This document shows, in pieces, positions 39,468 through 48,163 of a DNA stretch of 64,000 bases. Origin of the DNA: Mesorhizobium plurifarium (GTDB taxonomy: Bacteria > Pseudomonadota > Alphaproteobacteria > Rhizobiales > Rhizobiaceae); NCBI GenBank assembly GCA_000824785.1, contig CCNB01000004.1, forward strand, positions 629,665 through 693,664. Reading direction: 5' to 3'. Within the stretch, counting starts at the first letter, position 1. Each line of letters opens with the position of its first letter. Position numbers and translations under genes: made by a program. The notes below the pieces were generated by a model. The model had not been told where the DNA came from, made no database searches, and was given only the letters and a program-made list of their open reading frames with translations.

Positions 39468-40580
39468 TCAAACGTCGGCCTCGGCCGGCAGGCCGGCGCC
39501 GGTATTTGCGCGATCGAAGCTCACGGTCTTGATCACCGCGAAGACCTGACTTCCCAGCTTGAGGCCAAGCGCCTGCCGCGATTGCTCGGTGATCCGCGCG
39601 ACCACCGCCGCGCCATGGCAATCGATGCCGATTTCTACCTCGGGCCCCTCGCCCGGCTTCATGCTGTCGATCGTTCCCGCCAGGATGTTGAGCGCGCTGA
39701 GGCCGGCGGGCCTCTCGACGGCGATCATCACGTCGCGGGCGCGGATGCGAATGCGCACCGGAGCGCCCGCCGCCCGCGCCAGTTTCGGCACGCGGATTTC
39801 GCCGGCCTGCGAGGCAAGCACCGTCATGCCGAAAGCCTCGTCATGACGCAGGACCTTGGTGTCGAGTACCGCTCCGCCCTCGCCGCGTTCCTCCGCCGGC
39901 AACAGGTCGAGCCGCTGCATGATCGCTTCTGTCGCTCCGGAAGCCGCGACCTTGCCCTGCGAAAGCACCACGACGTCGCTTGCCAGCCGCGCCACCTCGG
40001 CGACGGAATGGCCGACATAGACGATCGGGATCTTCGTCTCGTCGCGCAGCCGTTCGATATAAGGCAGGATCTCGGCTTTGCGCGCCTCGTCGAGCGAGGC
40101 GAGCGGCTCGTCCATCAGAAGCAGCTTCGGGCTGGCAAGCAGGGCACGGCCGATGGCGACGCGCTGCTTTTCGCCGCCCGAAAGTTTCGCCGGCCGCCGG
40201 TCGAGCAGATGGCCGATGCCGAGCAGATCGACCACCGCATCCATCTTGGCGTAGCGTTCGGAAGCCGGCGTGAACCAGCGGCCGTAGCGCAGATTGCCGG
40301 CGACGCTCATATGCGGGAACAGCCGCGCATCCTGGAACACCATGCCGATCCGCCGCTTGTGCATGGGCACGAAGATCCGCGCGGCGGTGTCGACCAGCAC
40401 GCGTCCGTCGACCGAGATGCGGCCCTTGTCCGGACGGATCAGGCCCGCAATCAGGTTGATCAGTGTCGACTTGCCCGACCCCGAGGGCCCGAACAGCGCC
40501 GTCAGTCGGCCGGCGCTCTCGAAACGCGCTTCCAGGGCGAATTCGCCGAGCAGATGGTGGATATCCACGGACAGCGTCAT
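39468..40580 (-). CDS. modC: Molybdate ABC transporter ATP-binding protein
   Basis: A 370-residue ATPase: Walker A FGPSGSGKSTLI, Q-loop region, signature LSGGEKQRVAIGRAL and Walker B LLLMDEPLASLD. The C-terminal 65 residues form a Mop/TOBE domain (LNILAGTIDSMKPGEGPEVEIGID) that binds molybdate. It starts within the last bases of modB (4-bp overlap). Confidence 0.96.
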   Translation of the reverse strand: MTLSVDIHHLLGEFALEARFESAGRLTALFGPSGSGKSTLINLIAGLIRPDKGRISVDGRVLVDTAARIFVPMHKRRIGMVFQDARLFPHMSVAGNLRYGRWFTPASERYAKMDAVVDLLGIGHLLDRRPAKLSGGEKQRVAIGRALLASPKLLLMDEPLASLDEARKAEILPYIERLRDETKIPIVYVGHSVAEVARLASDVVVLSQGKVAASGATEAIMQRLDLLPAEERGEGGAVLDTKVLRHDEAFGMTVLASQAGEIRVPKLARAAGAPVRIRIRARDVMIAVERPAGLSALNILAGTIDSMKPGEGPEVEIGIDCHGAAVVARITEQSRQALGLKLGSQVFAVIKTVSFDRANTGAGLPAEADV

Positions 40581-41281
40581 TCGATGTCCATCCGCCGGCC
40601 GACGCGACGCGCCAGAACTTCCGAAGCGATGAGCGCGACCATCGAGATGGCGATCGAGATCAGCGTCAGCCTGAGCGCGCCTTCGTCGCCGCCTGGCACC
40701 TGGGTAAAGGTGTAGATCGCCGAGGGCAGCGTCTGCGTCTCGTTGGGGATGTTGGAGACGAAGGTGATGGTGGCGCCGAATTCACCCATCGCCTTGGCGA
40801 AGGAAAGGATCGCGCCCGCGATCAGCCCGGGCAGGATCAGCGGCAGCGTGATGGTGGCGAACACCCAGAGCGGATTGGCGCCGAGCGTGCCGGCGGCCGC
40901 CTCGATTCTGCGGTCGACCGCCTCGATCGAGAGCCGGATGGCCCGCACCATCAGCGGAAAGCCCATGACCCCGCAAGCCAGTGCCGCGCCCGTCCAGCGG
41001 AAGGAGAAGACGATGCCGAAATGCTCGGCCAGGAAGGCCCCGGCCGGGCCGCGCCGGCCGAAGGTGAGCAGGAGCAGGTAGCCCGTCACCACCGGCGGCA
41101 GGATCAGCGGCAGATGCACCAGCCCGTTGAGCAGCGTCTTGCCCCAGAAACGCCCCCGCGCCAGCAGGAGCGCAAGCAGGATGCCGGGCGGCAGGCTGGC
41201 GATCATCGCCACCGTCGCCACCTTGATCGACAGCCGGACCGCATTCCATTCGTCGGGAGTGAGGTCCAGCAGCCAGTTCAT
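40577..41281 (-). CDS. modB: Molybdate ABC transporter permease
   Basis: A 234-residue inner-membrane protein with about five hydrophobic segments. The ABC-permease EAA loop reads EAAAGTLGANPLWVFATITLPLI. The start MNWLLDLTPDEWNAVRLSIKV is typical for ModB. Placed between modA (21 bp gap) and modC (4-bp overlap) in one operon. Confidence 0.95.
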   Translation of the reverse strand: MNWLLDLTPDEWNAVRLSIKVATVAMIASLPPGILLALLLARGRFWGKTLLNGLVHLPLILPPVVTGYLLLLTFGRRGPAGAFLAEHFGIVFSFRWTGAALACGVMGFPLMVRAIRLSIEAVDRRIEAAAGTLGANPLWVFATITLPLILPGLIAGAILSFAKAMGEFGATITFVSNIPNETQTLPSAIYTFTQVPGGDEGALRLTLISIAISMVALIASEVLARRVGRRMDIE

Positions 41282-41302
41282 GTCAGCGTTGCGCGGTCTT
41301 TC

Positions 41303-42097
41303 TCAGTTGCTCGGCGCGAGCACCGTGAAACCCTGCTCCTTGAAGAGCGCGGCGGCCTTGGCCGACTCGACGCATTTCAGGAAGGCAGCCGTATCCTTGT
41401 CCTTCGAATCGGCGGTCTGGGCAATCGGGTAGATGATCGGGGGGTGCGAATCTTCCGGGAAGGTGCCAACGACCTTGACGCCCTTTTCAGCATGCGCGTC
41501 GGTGGCGTAGACGATGCCCAGCGCCGCCTCGCCCGTCGACACCAGCTTAAGCGCTGCACGAACATTCTCGGCCTGCGCGACCTTGCCCTCGACCGACAAC
41601 CAGACACCCAGCGATTCCAGCGCCGCCCTGCCGTATTTGCCGGCCGGCACGGCCTTGAAATCGCCCATCGCAAGCTTGCCGTCGCCGATCAGCTTGGCGA
41701 GGTCGAATCCCTTCTCGACCTTGGTCTCGACCGCGGAATCCTTCGGCGCCACCAGCACGATCTGGTTGCCGAGCAGCTTCACCTCGGTATCCGGCTTGGT
41801 CAGCTTCTTGTCGGAGAGATATCTCATCCAGTCGAGGTCGGCCGACACGAACACGTCGGCCGGCGCGCCACCTTCGATCTGCTTGGCCAGCGCCGAGCTC
41901 GCCGCGTAGGAAATGGTGGCGGCTTCGCCGACTTCCGGCTCACAGGCCTTGTTGACCGCGTCGAGCGCATCCTTGAGGCTCGCCGCGGCAAACACGACCA
42001 CCTTGTCGTCGGCATGGGCCGCCGGCACCGCCGCCATCAGCATTGCCGTGAAACCTCCAACAGCGATCGCCTTCAACCCGAAACCCTTGCCCGTCAT
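41303..42097 (-). CDS. modA: Molybdate-binding periplasmic protein
   Basis: A 264-residue binding protein with signal peptide (LKAIAVGGFTAMLMAAVPAAHADD) and the ModA signatures VVVFAAASLKDALDAV, ISYAASSALAKQIEGGAPADVFVSAD and ALGIVYATDA. ATG 42097 has GGGAGAG 5 nt upstream; longer in-frame starts would bury the signal peptide. First gene of modABC, with a ModE-like box about 48 bp upstream. Confidence 0.95.
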   Translation of the reverse strand: MTGKGFGLKAIAVGGFTAMLMAAVPAAHADDKVVVFAAASLKDALDAVNKACEPEVGEAATISYAASSALAKQIEGGAPADVFVSADLDWMRYLSDKKLTKPDTEVKLLGNQIVLVAPKDSAVETKVEKGFDLAKLIGDGKLAMGDFKAVPAGKYGRAALESLGVWLSVEGKVAQAENVRAALKLVSTGEAALGIVYATDAHAEKGVKVVGTFPEDSHPPIIYPIAQTADSKDKDTAAFLKCVESAKAAALFKEQGFTVLAPSN

Positions 42098-42144
42098 GAA
42101 GTCTCTCCCTGATTTCAAAATCCGTTCAGCCCAAAGCTTTAGAC

Positions 42145-42168
42145 CGATATATCCGGATGAACATAACA
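42145..42168. promoter_or_regulatory. ModE-like binding box between modA and mop
   Basis: CGATATAT - CCGGATGA - ACATAAC is an AT-rich imperfect inverted repeat resembling the ModE site (CGTTATAT-N-TACATAACG in E. coli). It lies between divergent modA and mop and could control both. Confidence 0.65.
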
Positions 42169-42258
42169 AGGAAAGGCTTTTCGCCTGTCGTGGCATTGTG
42201 CGCCGGCGTGGTCCCGGCCTACGATAAGTCGGAAACAGCGATGCTCAAGGAGAGACGC

Positions 42259-42468
42259 GTGAAGATCAGCGCCCGCAATATCCTGAAGGGTAAGGTCACG
42301 GAGATCGTCAAGGGAGCCACCACCTCGCATGTCAGGATCGACATCGGCGGTGGCGTCATCGTCACCTCCTCGATCACCAACGAGGCGGTCGCCGACCTCG
42401 CGCTCGAAAACGGCAGGCAGGCCTATGCGGTGATCAAGGCTTCGGACGTCATGGTCGGCATCGACTAA
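42259..42468 (+). CDS. mop: Molbindin (Mop) molybdate-binding protein
   Basis: A 69-residue single Mop domain: MKISARNILKGKVTEIVKGATTSHVRIDIGGGVIVTSSITNEAVADL, ending KASDVMVGID. Such proteins oligomerise into rings that store or buffer molybdate. The GTG at 42259 is chosen because AAGGAGAG is 4-7 nt upstream; longer upstream starts lack the domain. Divergent from modABC, facing the short ModE, which has no molybdate-binding domain of its own. Confidence 0.88.
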   Translation: MKISARNILKGKVTEIVKGATTSHVRIDIGGGVIVTSSITNEAVADLALENGRQAYAVIKASDVMVGID

Positions 42469-42481
42469 GCCGAAAACTGGC

Positions 42482-43276
42482 TCATACGGCGATGGGCGCC
42501 TTGATATTTGCATCCGCGAAATAATTCTCGAGGCGGAAATCCTCGAAACGGAAGGCAAAAAGGTCCTTGACCTCCGGGTTGATCCACATCGTCGGCAAGG
42601 CCTTCGGCGTGCGCCGCATCTGCTCGCGCGCCTGCTCGAAATGGTTCGAATAAAGATGCGCGTCGCCAAGCGTGTGGACGAAGTCGCCGGGCTTCAGCCC
42701 GGTCACCTGCGCCACCATCATGGTGAGCAGGGCATAGGAAGCGATGTTGAACGGCACGCCGAGGAAGATATCGGCCGAGCGTTGGTAAAGCTGGCAGGAG
42801 AGCCTGCCTTCCGAAACATAGAACTGGAACAGGCAGTGGCAGGGCGGCAGCGCCATCGCCTCGACTTCGGCCGGATTCCAGGCCGAGACGATCAGCCGGC
42901 GCGAGTTGGGATTCCGCCGTATCTCCTTCAAAAGGCCCGCGATCTGGTCGATCTCGCCGCCATGCCCGTCCGGCCATGAGCGCCACTGCTTGCCATAGAC
43001 CGGGCCGAGATCGCCGTTCTCGTCGGCCCATTCGTCCCAGATGGTGACGCCGTTGTCGTTGAGATATTTGATGTTGGTGTCGCCGGCCAGGAACCACAGA
43101 AGCTCGTGGATGATCGACTTCAGATGCAGCTTCTTGGTCGTCGTGACCGGAAAGCCGCGCGAAAGGTCGAACCGCATCTGGTAGCCGAACACCGAGCGCG
43201 TGCCGGTGCCGGTGCGGTCGCCGCGGTCGACGCCGTTCTCCAGCACATGCTTCAACAGGTCGAGATATTGGCGCAT
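42482..43276 (-). CDS. thyA: Thymidylate synthase
   Basis: A 264-residue enzyme converting dUMP to dTMP with methylene-tetrahydrofolate. The catalytic cysteine is in [12 protein letters not shown]; other family blocks are [48 protein letters not shown] and [20 protein letters not shown]. The start MRQYLDLL at 43276 fits E. coli length; a GTG/ATG 10 codons upstream (43306) is possible. It ends 13 bp from the convergent mop gene. Confidence 0.97.
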   Translation of the reverse strand: MRQYLDLLKHVLENGVDRGDRTGTGTRSVFGYQMRFDLSRGFPVTTTKKLHLKSIIHELLWFLAGDTNIKYLNDNGVTIWDEWADENGDLGPVYGKQWRSWPDGHGGEIDQIAGLLKEIRRNPNSRRLIVSAWNPAEVEAMALPPCHCLFQFYVSEGRLSCQLYQRSADIFLGVPFNIASYALLTMMVAQVTGLKPGDFVHTLGDAHLYSNHFEQAREQMRRTPKALPTMWINPEVKDLFAFRFEDFRLENYFADANIKAPIAV

Positions 43277-43379
43277 CGGCTCTGCCTCGATTCGGGTAAC
43301 AGGCAATCATACCCGACCGACAGCCGGTCGAACACCGCAAAGCTGGCGGCAAATGTGGACCACGCCAGAAATCCGCGGC

Positions 43380-43401
43380 GCCGGCACGGTTTCGTGCCGG
43401 C
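43380..43401. terminator. Hairpin after the DUF2853 gene
   Basis: GCCGGCACG / CGTGCCGGC, a 9-bp stem with loop GTTT, 17 bp beyond the DUF2853 stop codon and upstream of thyA on the same strand. No strong T run. Confidence 0.55.
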
Positions 43402-43418
43402 CGCCGGGTGGCCGGGAC

Positions 43419-43730
43419 TCAGAGCGAGCCGAGTTTGCCGAGGTCCTTCGCCACCAGATAGTAGAAGGTCACGCGGCTCTTGGTGTTGTCGGCCTGCATG
43501 GCCTTGCAGGTCTTCTCGATCGAGGCATTCGCCTTTGCGGCATCGGCAACGCCGAGCTTCTTGCCGATCCAGTTCTCCCGCACGCGGTCGAGTTCCTTCG
43601 GGTCGGTGCAGGACACCAGCGAGGAATCGCGGTTCCTGAGCGCAATGCCCAGATGCTTGACGATCTTATCGACCGCGTCGGCGCTGGCGCCGGCATCGTA
43701 TTTCTTCACATCCGCAAGATAGTCGGCCAT
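43419..43730 (-). CDS. DUF2853 family protein
   Basis: A 103-residue soluble helical protein, MADYLADVKKYDAGASADAVDKIVKHLGIALRNRDSSLVSCTDPKEL, matching the DUF2853 family found across alphaproteobacteria. Function unknown. The start ATG follows AGGGGAAGTTTG. It lies between thyA and the tmRNA gene. Confidence 0.85.
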   Translation of the reverse strand: MADYLADVKKYDAGASADAVDKIVKHLGIALRNRDSSLVSCTDPKELDRVRENWIGKKLGVADAAKANASIEKTCKAMQADNTKSRVTFYYLVAKDLGKLGSL

Positions 43731-43936
43731 CAAACTTCCCCTCGTCGGCGCCACGGATCCGGTCGATGAGGGTTGTGGCGCGCCGCGCAACCTGTGCGCT
43801 AGGTCAGGACTCCTCACCGGGAGCGAGATTTGATTGAGTAGGCGCGCAAGTCAACCCTTGGCTGCACAGTTTGGCATAACCGGATAAGCGGCGGTTTGGC
43901 CTTTATTTTTCCCTCGTCGCTCCCTATATTCGCTTC

Positions 43937-44229
43937 GTCGGCTTGACCGACTATGGCGATAAACAGGCGATGAAATAAGCCGTTCGGACCCGGGGGCGGT
44001 ACCCGGCGCCTCCACCAAAAACCGCTCTGGCTGACGGAGCGGCTTTTGCTGGGGGCGAAATAGGATCGACGAAGGTGTAAAGATCGTACTTTTGCCCGGC
44101 ATTGTACCACCGTTATCGGGCTAAACTTATAGTTGCCAACGACAACTATGCGGAAGCTCGTCTCGCTGCTTAATGCGGCGCGAACGCTTCAAATCAAGTC
44201 CTAGCGGTTCGCACTTCTAGGCGGGGTTC
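43937..44229 (+). ncRNA. ssrA: Transfer-messenger RNA, circularly permuted two-piece gene
   Basis: In permuted order: the acceptor piece (about 43937-44017, 5' end approximate) ends in GGCGCCTCCACCA, then a short intervening segment 44018-44050, then the coding piece from 44051, GGGGGCGAAATAGGATCGAC, with an approximate 3' end. The 7-bp acceptor stem pairs GGGGGCG (44051-44057) with CGCCTCC in the acceptor piece. The T-arm stem is CCGGG/CCCGG. A hairpin GGAGGT/ACCTCC at 44230-44255 may terminate transcription. This split, permuted form is characteristic of alphaproteobacteria; the RNA rescues stalled ribosomes. A TATATT at 43925-43930 is a possible -10 box. Confidence 0.93.
44135..44173 (+). 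other. tmRNA tag reading frame
   Basis: Codons for ANDNYAEARLAA followed by TAA lie within the coding piece. The ending LAA is the ClpX degron, and the central NDNYAEA matches what SspB-alpha recognises; sspB itself lies 3 kb downstream. Confidence 0.95.
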
Positions 44230-44360
44230 GGAGGTACCTGGCAACAGAAACCTCCACCTTCCCCCTTCTTTGCTCATTCCCAGACCAACCCACGGCCAAG
44301 GCTTGTCCAGCGCTCGACGCGCGGCGCACAGCCTTGCCGCCCATCCTCCATGGACAAGCG

Positions 44361-44912
44361 ATGCAAAACGTTTCCGACCGATTCTTCGTGCTGACCGGCG
44401 GTCCGGGTTCCGGCAAGACCACCTTGATCGAGGCGCTGCGTGCCGAAGGCTTCGCGACGGCCCCCGAAGCCGGGCGCGGCATCATCCGCGACCAGACGGC
44501 TATCGGCGGCCCTGCCCTTCCCTGGCAGGACCGCGCGCTCTTTGCCGAGCTGATGCTGGCGTGGGAACTGCGCTCCTGGCACGTTGCGCGTACCGAACCC
44601 GGCCCGGTCTTCTTCGACCGCGGCGCGCCCGACACGATCGGCTATCTCAGGCTCTGCGGCCTGCCGGTGCCGGACCACGTCGCAAGCGCGGTGCGAAAAT
44701 TCCGCTACGCGCGCCGCGTCTTCGTCGCGCCGCCCTGGCCGGAGATCTTCACCCAGGACGAGGAGCGCAAGCAGACGCTCGACGAAGCCGAGCGCACATT
44801 TCGTTCCGTGACCGGCGTCTACGCGGAGCTCGGCTATGAGCTGATGACTTTGCCGCTTGTGCCGGTCGAAGAACGGATGCGCTTCGTCCTCGATCAAGCC
44901 GGCTTGCGATAG
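44361..44912 (+). CDS. P-loop ATPase/kinase-like protein (AAA family, small)
   Basis: A 183-residue protein with Walker A FFVLTGGPGSGKTTLIEALR near the N-terminus, an Asp-containing Walker B-like PGPVFFDRGAPDTIGYL and basic lid residues later (FRYARRVFVAPPWPEIFTQDEERKQT). It resembles small AAA-type nucleoside or nucleotide kinase-like proteins (AAA_28). Substrate unknown. ATG 44361 is preferred to the upstream TTG 44334. It is closed by a strong terminator shared with the convergent exporter gene. Confidence 0.78.
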   Translation: MQNVSDRFFVLTGGPGSGKTTLIEALRAEGFATAPEAGRGIIRDQTAIGGPALPWQDRALFAELMLAWELRSWHVARTEPGPVFFDRGAPDTIGYLRLCGLPVPDHVASAVRKFRYARRVFVAPPWPEIFTQDEERKQTLDEAERTFRSVTGVYAELGYELMTLPLVPVEERMRFVLDQAGLR

Positions 44913-44917
44913 ATATG

Positions 44918-44946
44918 AAAAAGGCCGGGCAAGCCCGGCCTTTTTT
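44918..44946. terminator. Bidirectional terminator, ATPase gene / MFS gene
   Basis: AAAAGGCCGGGC - AA - GCCCGGCCTTTTTT: a GC-rich stem flanked by A and T runs, working on both strands between convergent genes. Confidence 0.95.
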
Positions 44947-44964
44947 GAGTTGTTTCGAGGCGCC

Positions 44965-46170
44965 CTATTCCGCCGGCGCCTCGACAGTTTCACGCGCGCG
45001 GCCGAGCGTCAGCTTGGCCAGCGTGAACGAGATCACCGCGCACAGTGTGATGCCCGCCACCATCGGCAGCGGCGTGCCGTCGAAGAAGATGCCGGCGACG
45101 CCCATCGCCAGCGCGCCGATGGCGAAATGCAGCGTGCCCATCAGCGCCGACGCCGTGCCGGCGATCTCGCCATGCTCTTCCATCGCCAGCACCGAGGTGG
45201 TCGGGATGACCAGGCCGAGGAAGCCATAGCCGACGAAAAGCAGCGCGGCCATCACGTCGAGCCGGTCGACGCCGGACGCCATGATCGCGAACAGCGCCAC
45301 CATCACCGTGGCATAGCCGGTGACCGCCACCCAGACGACGCGCTTCAACCCGAAGCGGTCGGCGAGCATCCCGGTCAGCTGCGACATGCCGATGAAGGCG
45401 ACCGCGTTGATCGAGAAGAACACGCTGTAGACCGACGGCGACAGGCCGTAATGGTCGATCAGGATGAAGGACGAGCTCGACAGATAGACGAAGAAGCTCG
45501 CGATGCCGAAGCCGGCGATCGCCACAAGGCCGAGGAAATTGCGGTCGCCCATCAGGTAGCGGTAGCCGGCAAGCGCCGTGCCGAAGGACGAGCCGGCGCG
45601 CTCTTCGACCGGCCGCGTTTCCTTGAGCGAGGTGGCAAGCAGGATGGTTGCCAGAGCGGCCGCACCCGTCACCGTCCAGAACACGGCGCGCCAGCCGAAG
45701 CTTTCAATGATCTGGCTGCCGGTCAGCGGCGCCAGGATAGGCGACACCGAGAACACCAGCATCAGAAGCGACATCAGCTTGGCGGCCTCGTTGCCGGTGT
45801 GCAGGTCGCGCACGATGGCGCGCGGCACCGCCATGCCGGCGCTGGCGCCGAGACCCTGCAGGAAGCGGAAGGCGATCAACCATTCGATGGTCGGCGCCAT
45901 CGCCGAGCCGACGCCGCCGACCATGAACAGCGCGAGGCCGGCGTAGAGCGGCGCCTTGCGGCCGACCATGTCGGAGATCGGGCCGACGACGATCTGGCCG
46001 AAACCCATCGACAGGAAGAAGATCAACAGGCTCATCTGTACCGCGGCGGTGCCGGCATGCAGGTCCTGGCCGATCGAAGGCAACGCGGGAAGATACATGT
46101 CGATGGCGAACGGTCCGATCGCGGACAACAAGCCGAGCACGACCGCGATGCGGAGGAATTTGGGACTCAT
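44965..46170 (-). CDS. Bcr/CflA-type multidrug efflux MFS transporter
   Basis: A 401-residue 12-helix transporter. It shows the Bcr/CflA opening IGPFAIDMYLPALPSIGQDL, MFS motif A GPISDMVGRK and the antiporter motif around GSQIIESFGWRAVFW. It likely exports drugs in exchange for protons. Divergent from a TetR regulator across 211 bp with a palindrome, so it is probably repressed by that protein. Confidence 0.93.
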   Translation of the reverse strand: MSPKFLRIAVVLGLLSAIGPFAIDMYLPALPSIGQDLHAGTAAVQMSLLIFFLSMGFGQIVVGPISDMVGRKAPLYAGLALFMVGGVGSAMAPTIEWLIAFRFLQGLGASAGMAVPRAIVRDLHTGNEAAKLMSLLMLVFSVSPILAPLTGSQIIESFGWRAVFWTVTGAAALATILLATSLKETRPVEERAGSSFGTALAGYRYLMGDRNFLGLVAIAGFGIASFFVYLSSSSFILIDHYGLSPSVYSVFFSINAVAFIGMSQLTGMLADRFGLKRVVWVAVTGYATVMVALFAIMASGVDRLDVMAALLFVGYGFLGLVIPTTSVLAMEEHGEIAGTASALMGTLHFAIGALAMGVAGIFFDGTPLPMVAGITLCAVISFTLAKLTLGRARETVEAPAE

Positions 46171-46338
46171 GATAAGGCTCTTTTTCGGATCTGGTTGCCG
46201 CCGCGAAATACCGGCGTCTGAACCCAGGACGTTCCATCCCGTGGAAATCCGACATCCGGGAGCGATTTACTCGTCTCCTTCAGAGCGAGCTTAATCGCCC
46301 TTCGGCGCGAACTTCCCTTTGTTGTGTCCACAAATTTA

Positions 46339-46350
46339 GACAGGCTTGTC
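46339..46350. promoter_or_regulatory. Candidate TetR operator between MFS and tetR-like genes
   Basis: GACAGGCTTGTC has perfect GACA/TGTC arms, 32 bp before the TetR start codon, in the shared divergent region. Assigned by position and symmetry. Confidence 0.4.
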
Positions 46351-46381
46351 CAATTCGTCAATCACCGCTATATAGATTTTC

Positions 46382-47065
46382 ATGAAGCACGGCGTTTCTC
46401 CTGACACTTTCCCGCCACGCAGCCACGAGGCCAAGCGCGTGTCGGTGGTGGATGCAGCCGCTGCCGTCTTCTGCCGCGAAGGTTATGCCGGCGCCAATAT
46501 CGACCTGATCGCCGCCGAAGCCGGCGTCTCGCGCCAGACCGTCTACAATCATCACGGCGACAAGGAAAAGCTCTTCGTCGCCGTTGTGCGTGACCTGACG
46601 GAGCGCTGCAACGCCGGCATCTTCGCCACCATCGCCAGCTTCCCCGACCAGCCTATGGATCTGGAAGCCGACCTGGTCGGCTTTGCCGTGCGCATGAACC
46701 GCAACTGCATCTGCAACCGCGACGGCCGTTTCCTGCGCAAGCTGATCCAGGCCGAAGGCGAGCGTTATCCGGAACTGTTTGCCGAATGGCGCGAGCAGGG
46801 CCCGGGCCGCACATGGTCGGCGCTTGCCGCGCGCTTCGCCCGGCTTGCCTTTGCCGGTCACCTGGCAATCGGCGATCCTGACGTCGCGGCGCGTCAGTTT
46901 CTCGCCCTCGTCAACGCCGAACTTCAAATCACCTTCATGCTGGGCGGCGTGCCGACCGAGGAAGAGGTCCTGCGCTCCGCCACCAATGGCGTGCGAACCT
47001 TTCTCAGCGCTTTCGCCAGGAAGAAGTCGCCAGCCGGCAAACAGGCGGCGCTGGTTCACGCCTGA
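46382..47065 (+). CDS. TetR/AcrR-family transcriptional regulator
   Basis: A 227-residue regulator: helix-turn-helix VVDAAAAVFCREGYAGANIDLIAAEAGVSRQTVYNHHGDKEKLFVAVV (residues ~22-70) and an all-helical ligand domain. Divergent from the Bcr/CflA exporter, the usual arrangement of a drug-responsive repressor with its pump. Confidence 0.92.
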   Translation: MKHGVSPDTFPPRSHEAKRVSVVDAAAAVFCREGYAGANIDLIAAEAGVSRQTVYNHHGDKEKLFVAVVRDLTERCNAGIFATIASFPDQPMDLEADLVGFAVRMNRNCICNRDGRFLRKLIQAEGERYPELFAEWREQGPGRTWSALAARFARLAFAGHLAIGDPDVAARQFLALVNAELQITFMLGGVPTEEEVLRSATNGVRTFLSAFARKKSPAGKQAALVHA

Positions 47066-47182
47066 GCGATCAAATCGTCGACACCCCCTCTTGGCCTCAC
47101 GCCTTTGCGCCTATATGCGGTTTACGCCGCGCTCAAGCTTGATTACAGCTATGCGGACGATTCAACGGAACCCGACCATCAC

Positions 47183-47713
47183 ATGGCCGACGACCATATC
47201 CGCTACGACATTCTGGCCCAGGAGGCTCTGCGCGGCGTCATGCGCAAGGTCCTGGCCGAGGTCGCGCGCACTGGCCTTCCGGGCAATCATCATTTCTTCA
47301 TCACCTTCCTGACCGGCGCGCCGGGCGTACGCATCTCATCCAGGCTGCGCGAGCGCTATCCGGAGCAGATGACCATCGTCATCCAGTTCCAGTATTGGGA
47401 CCTCAAGGTGACGGATGCCGGCTTCGAGGTCGGGCTTTCCTTCTCCGACGTGCCGGAAAAACTCGAGATCCCCTTCTCCGCCGTGCGCGGCTTCTACGAT
47501 CCGTCGGTGAATTTCGAGCTCGAATTCGACGTCAAGACGGAGAGCGCCGAGGACGAGGCCGCCGCTCCGGCGCCCGAGCCGGTCGCCGTGGTCCCCGAGA
47601 AGAAGCCGGAAACGAAGAAGAAGGCCGCCGAGGCCGAAAAGAAGCCGGCGGTCGCCGAGACCGGCGGCAAGGGCGCCGACGTCGTCTCGCTCGACGCTTT
47701 CCGCAAGAAGTAG
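47183..47713 (+). CDS. sspB: SspB-alpha, ClpXP adaptor for ssrA-tagged proteins
   Basis: A 176-residue protein with the alphaproteobacterial SspB core (IRYDILAQEALRGVMRKVLAEVARTGLPGNHHFFITFLTGAPGVRISSRLRERYPEQMTIVIQFQYWDL), then an acidic, Ala/Pro/Lys-rich linker and the short C-terminal docking motif VVSLDAFRKK, presumably for ClpX. It tethers tmRNA-tagged proteins to ClpXP. ATG 47183 (MADDHIRYD) is chosen because the core begins there; upstream in-frame codons look non-coding. The tmRNA gene is 3 kb away. Two small genes follow closely. Confidence 0.93.
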   Translation: MADDHIRYDILAQEALRGVMRKVLAEVARTGLPGNHHFFITFLTGAPGVRISSRLRERYPEQMTIVIQFQYWDLKVTDAGFEVGLSFSDVPEKLEIPFSAVRGFYDPSVNFELEFDVKTESAEDEAAAPAPEPVAVVPEKKPETKKKAAEAEKKPAVAETGGKGADVVSLDAFRKK

Positions 47714-47722
47714 CGTGGCGCC

Positions 47723-47920
47723 GTGGGCGAGGTCGTCAATCTCCGCCAGGCCCGCAAGCAGAAAGCGCGCACCGAGAAGGAACGCCAGGCGAGCGAGAAC
47801 CGGGCCTCGCATGGCCGGACCAAAGCCGAGCGCGAGCGTGACCGGCTGACGTCGGAGAAGGCCGAGAAATTCGTGGCCGGCCACCTCCGGGAAAAACCCG
47901 ACGATCCCGGCAAGCGCTGA
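47723..47920 (+). CDS. DUF4169 family protein
   Basis: A 65-residue, very basic helical protein, MGEVVNLRQARKQKARTEKERQASENRASHGRTKAERERD, characteristic of DUF4169. GTG start 10 bp after sspB. Always small and of unknown function; it commonly sits between sspB and a ribbon-helix-helix gene as here. Confidence 0.85.
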   Translation: MGEVVNLRQARKQKARTEKERQASENRASHGRTKAERERDRLTSEKAEKFVAGHLREKPDDPGKR

Positions 47921-47928
47921 GTCCTGCA

Positions 47929-48156
47929 ATGGCCGCGGTCGAAAAACGTTCGGTAACGATCCGCGGTCACCGCACCAGCTTTTCGCTTGAACAGCCCTTC
48001 TATGACGATCTCATCGCCATCGCCGCGCAGCGTTCGCTGTCGCTCGCGGCTCTGGTCGCCGAGATCGACGAGACGCGCACCCGCGACGCCAACCTGTCAT
48101 CCGCGCTGAGGCTCTATGTGCTCGCCTGGGCGAAACGCGGCGGCGCGACGTCCTGA
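47929..48156 (+). CDS. Ribbon-helix-helix domain protein
   Basis: A 75-residue protein: EKRSVTIRGHRTSFSLEQPFYDDLIAIAAQRSLSLAALVAEID is a ribbon-helix-helix fold (beta strand then two helices), likely DNA binding. It follows DUF4169 by 8 bp. Target unknown. Its end is 7 bp from the convergent ClC gene. Confidence 0.85.
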   Translation: MAAVEKRSVTIRGHRTSFSLEQPFYDDLIAIAAQRSLSLAALVAEIDETRTRDANLSSALRLYVLAWAKRGGATS

Positions 48157-48163
48157 GGATGGT

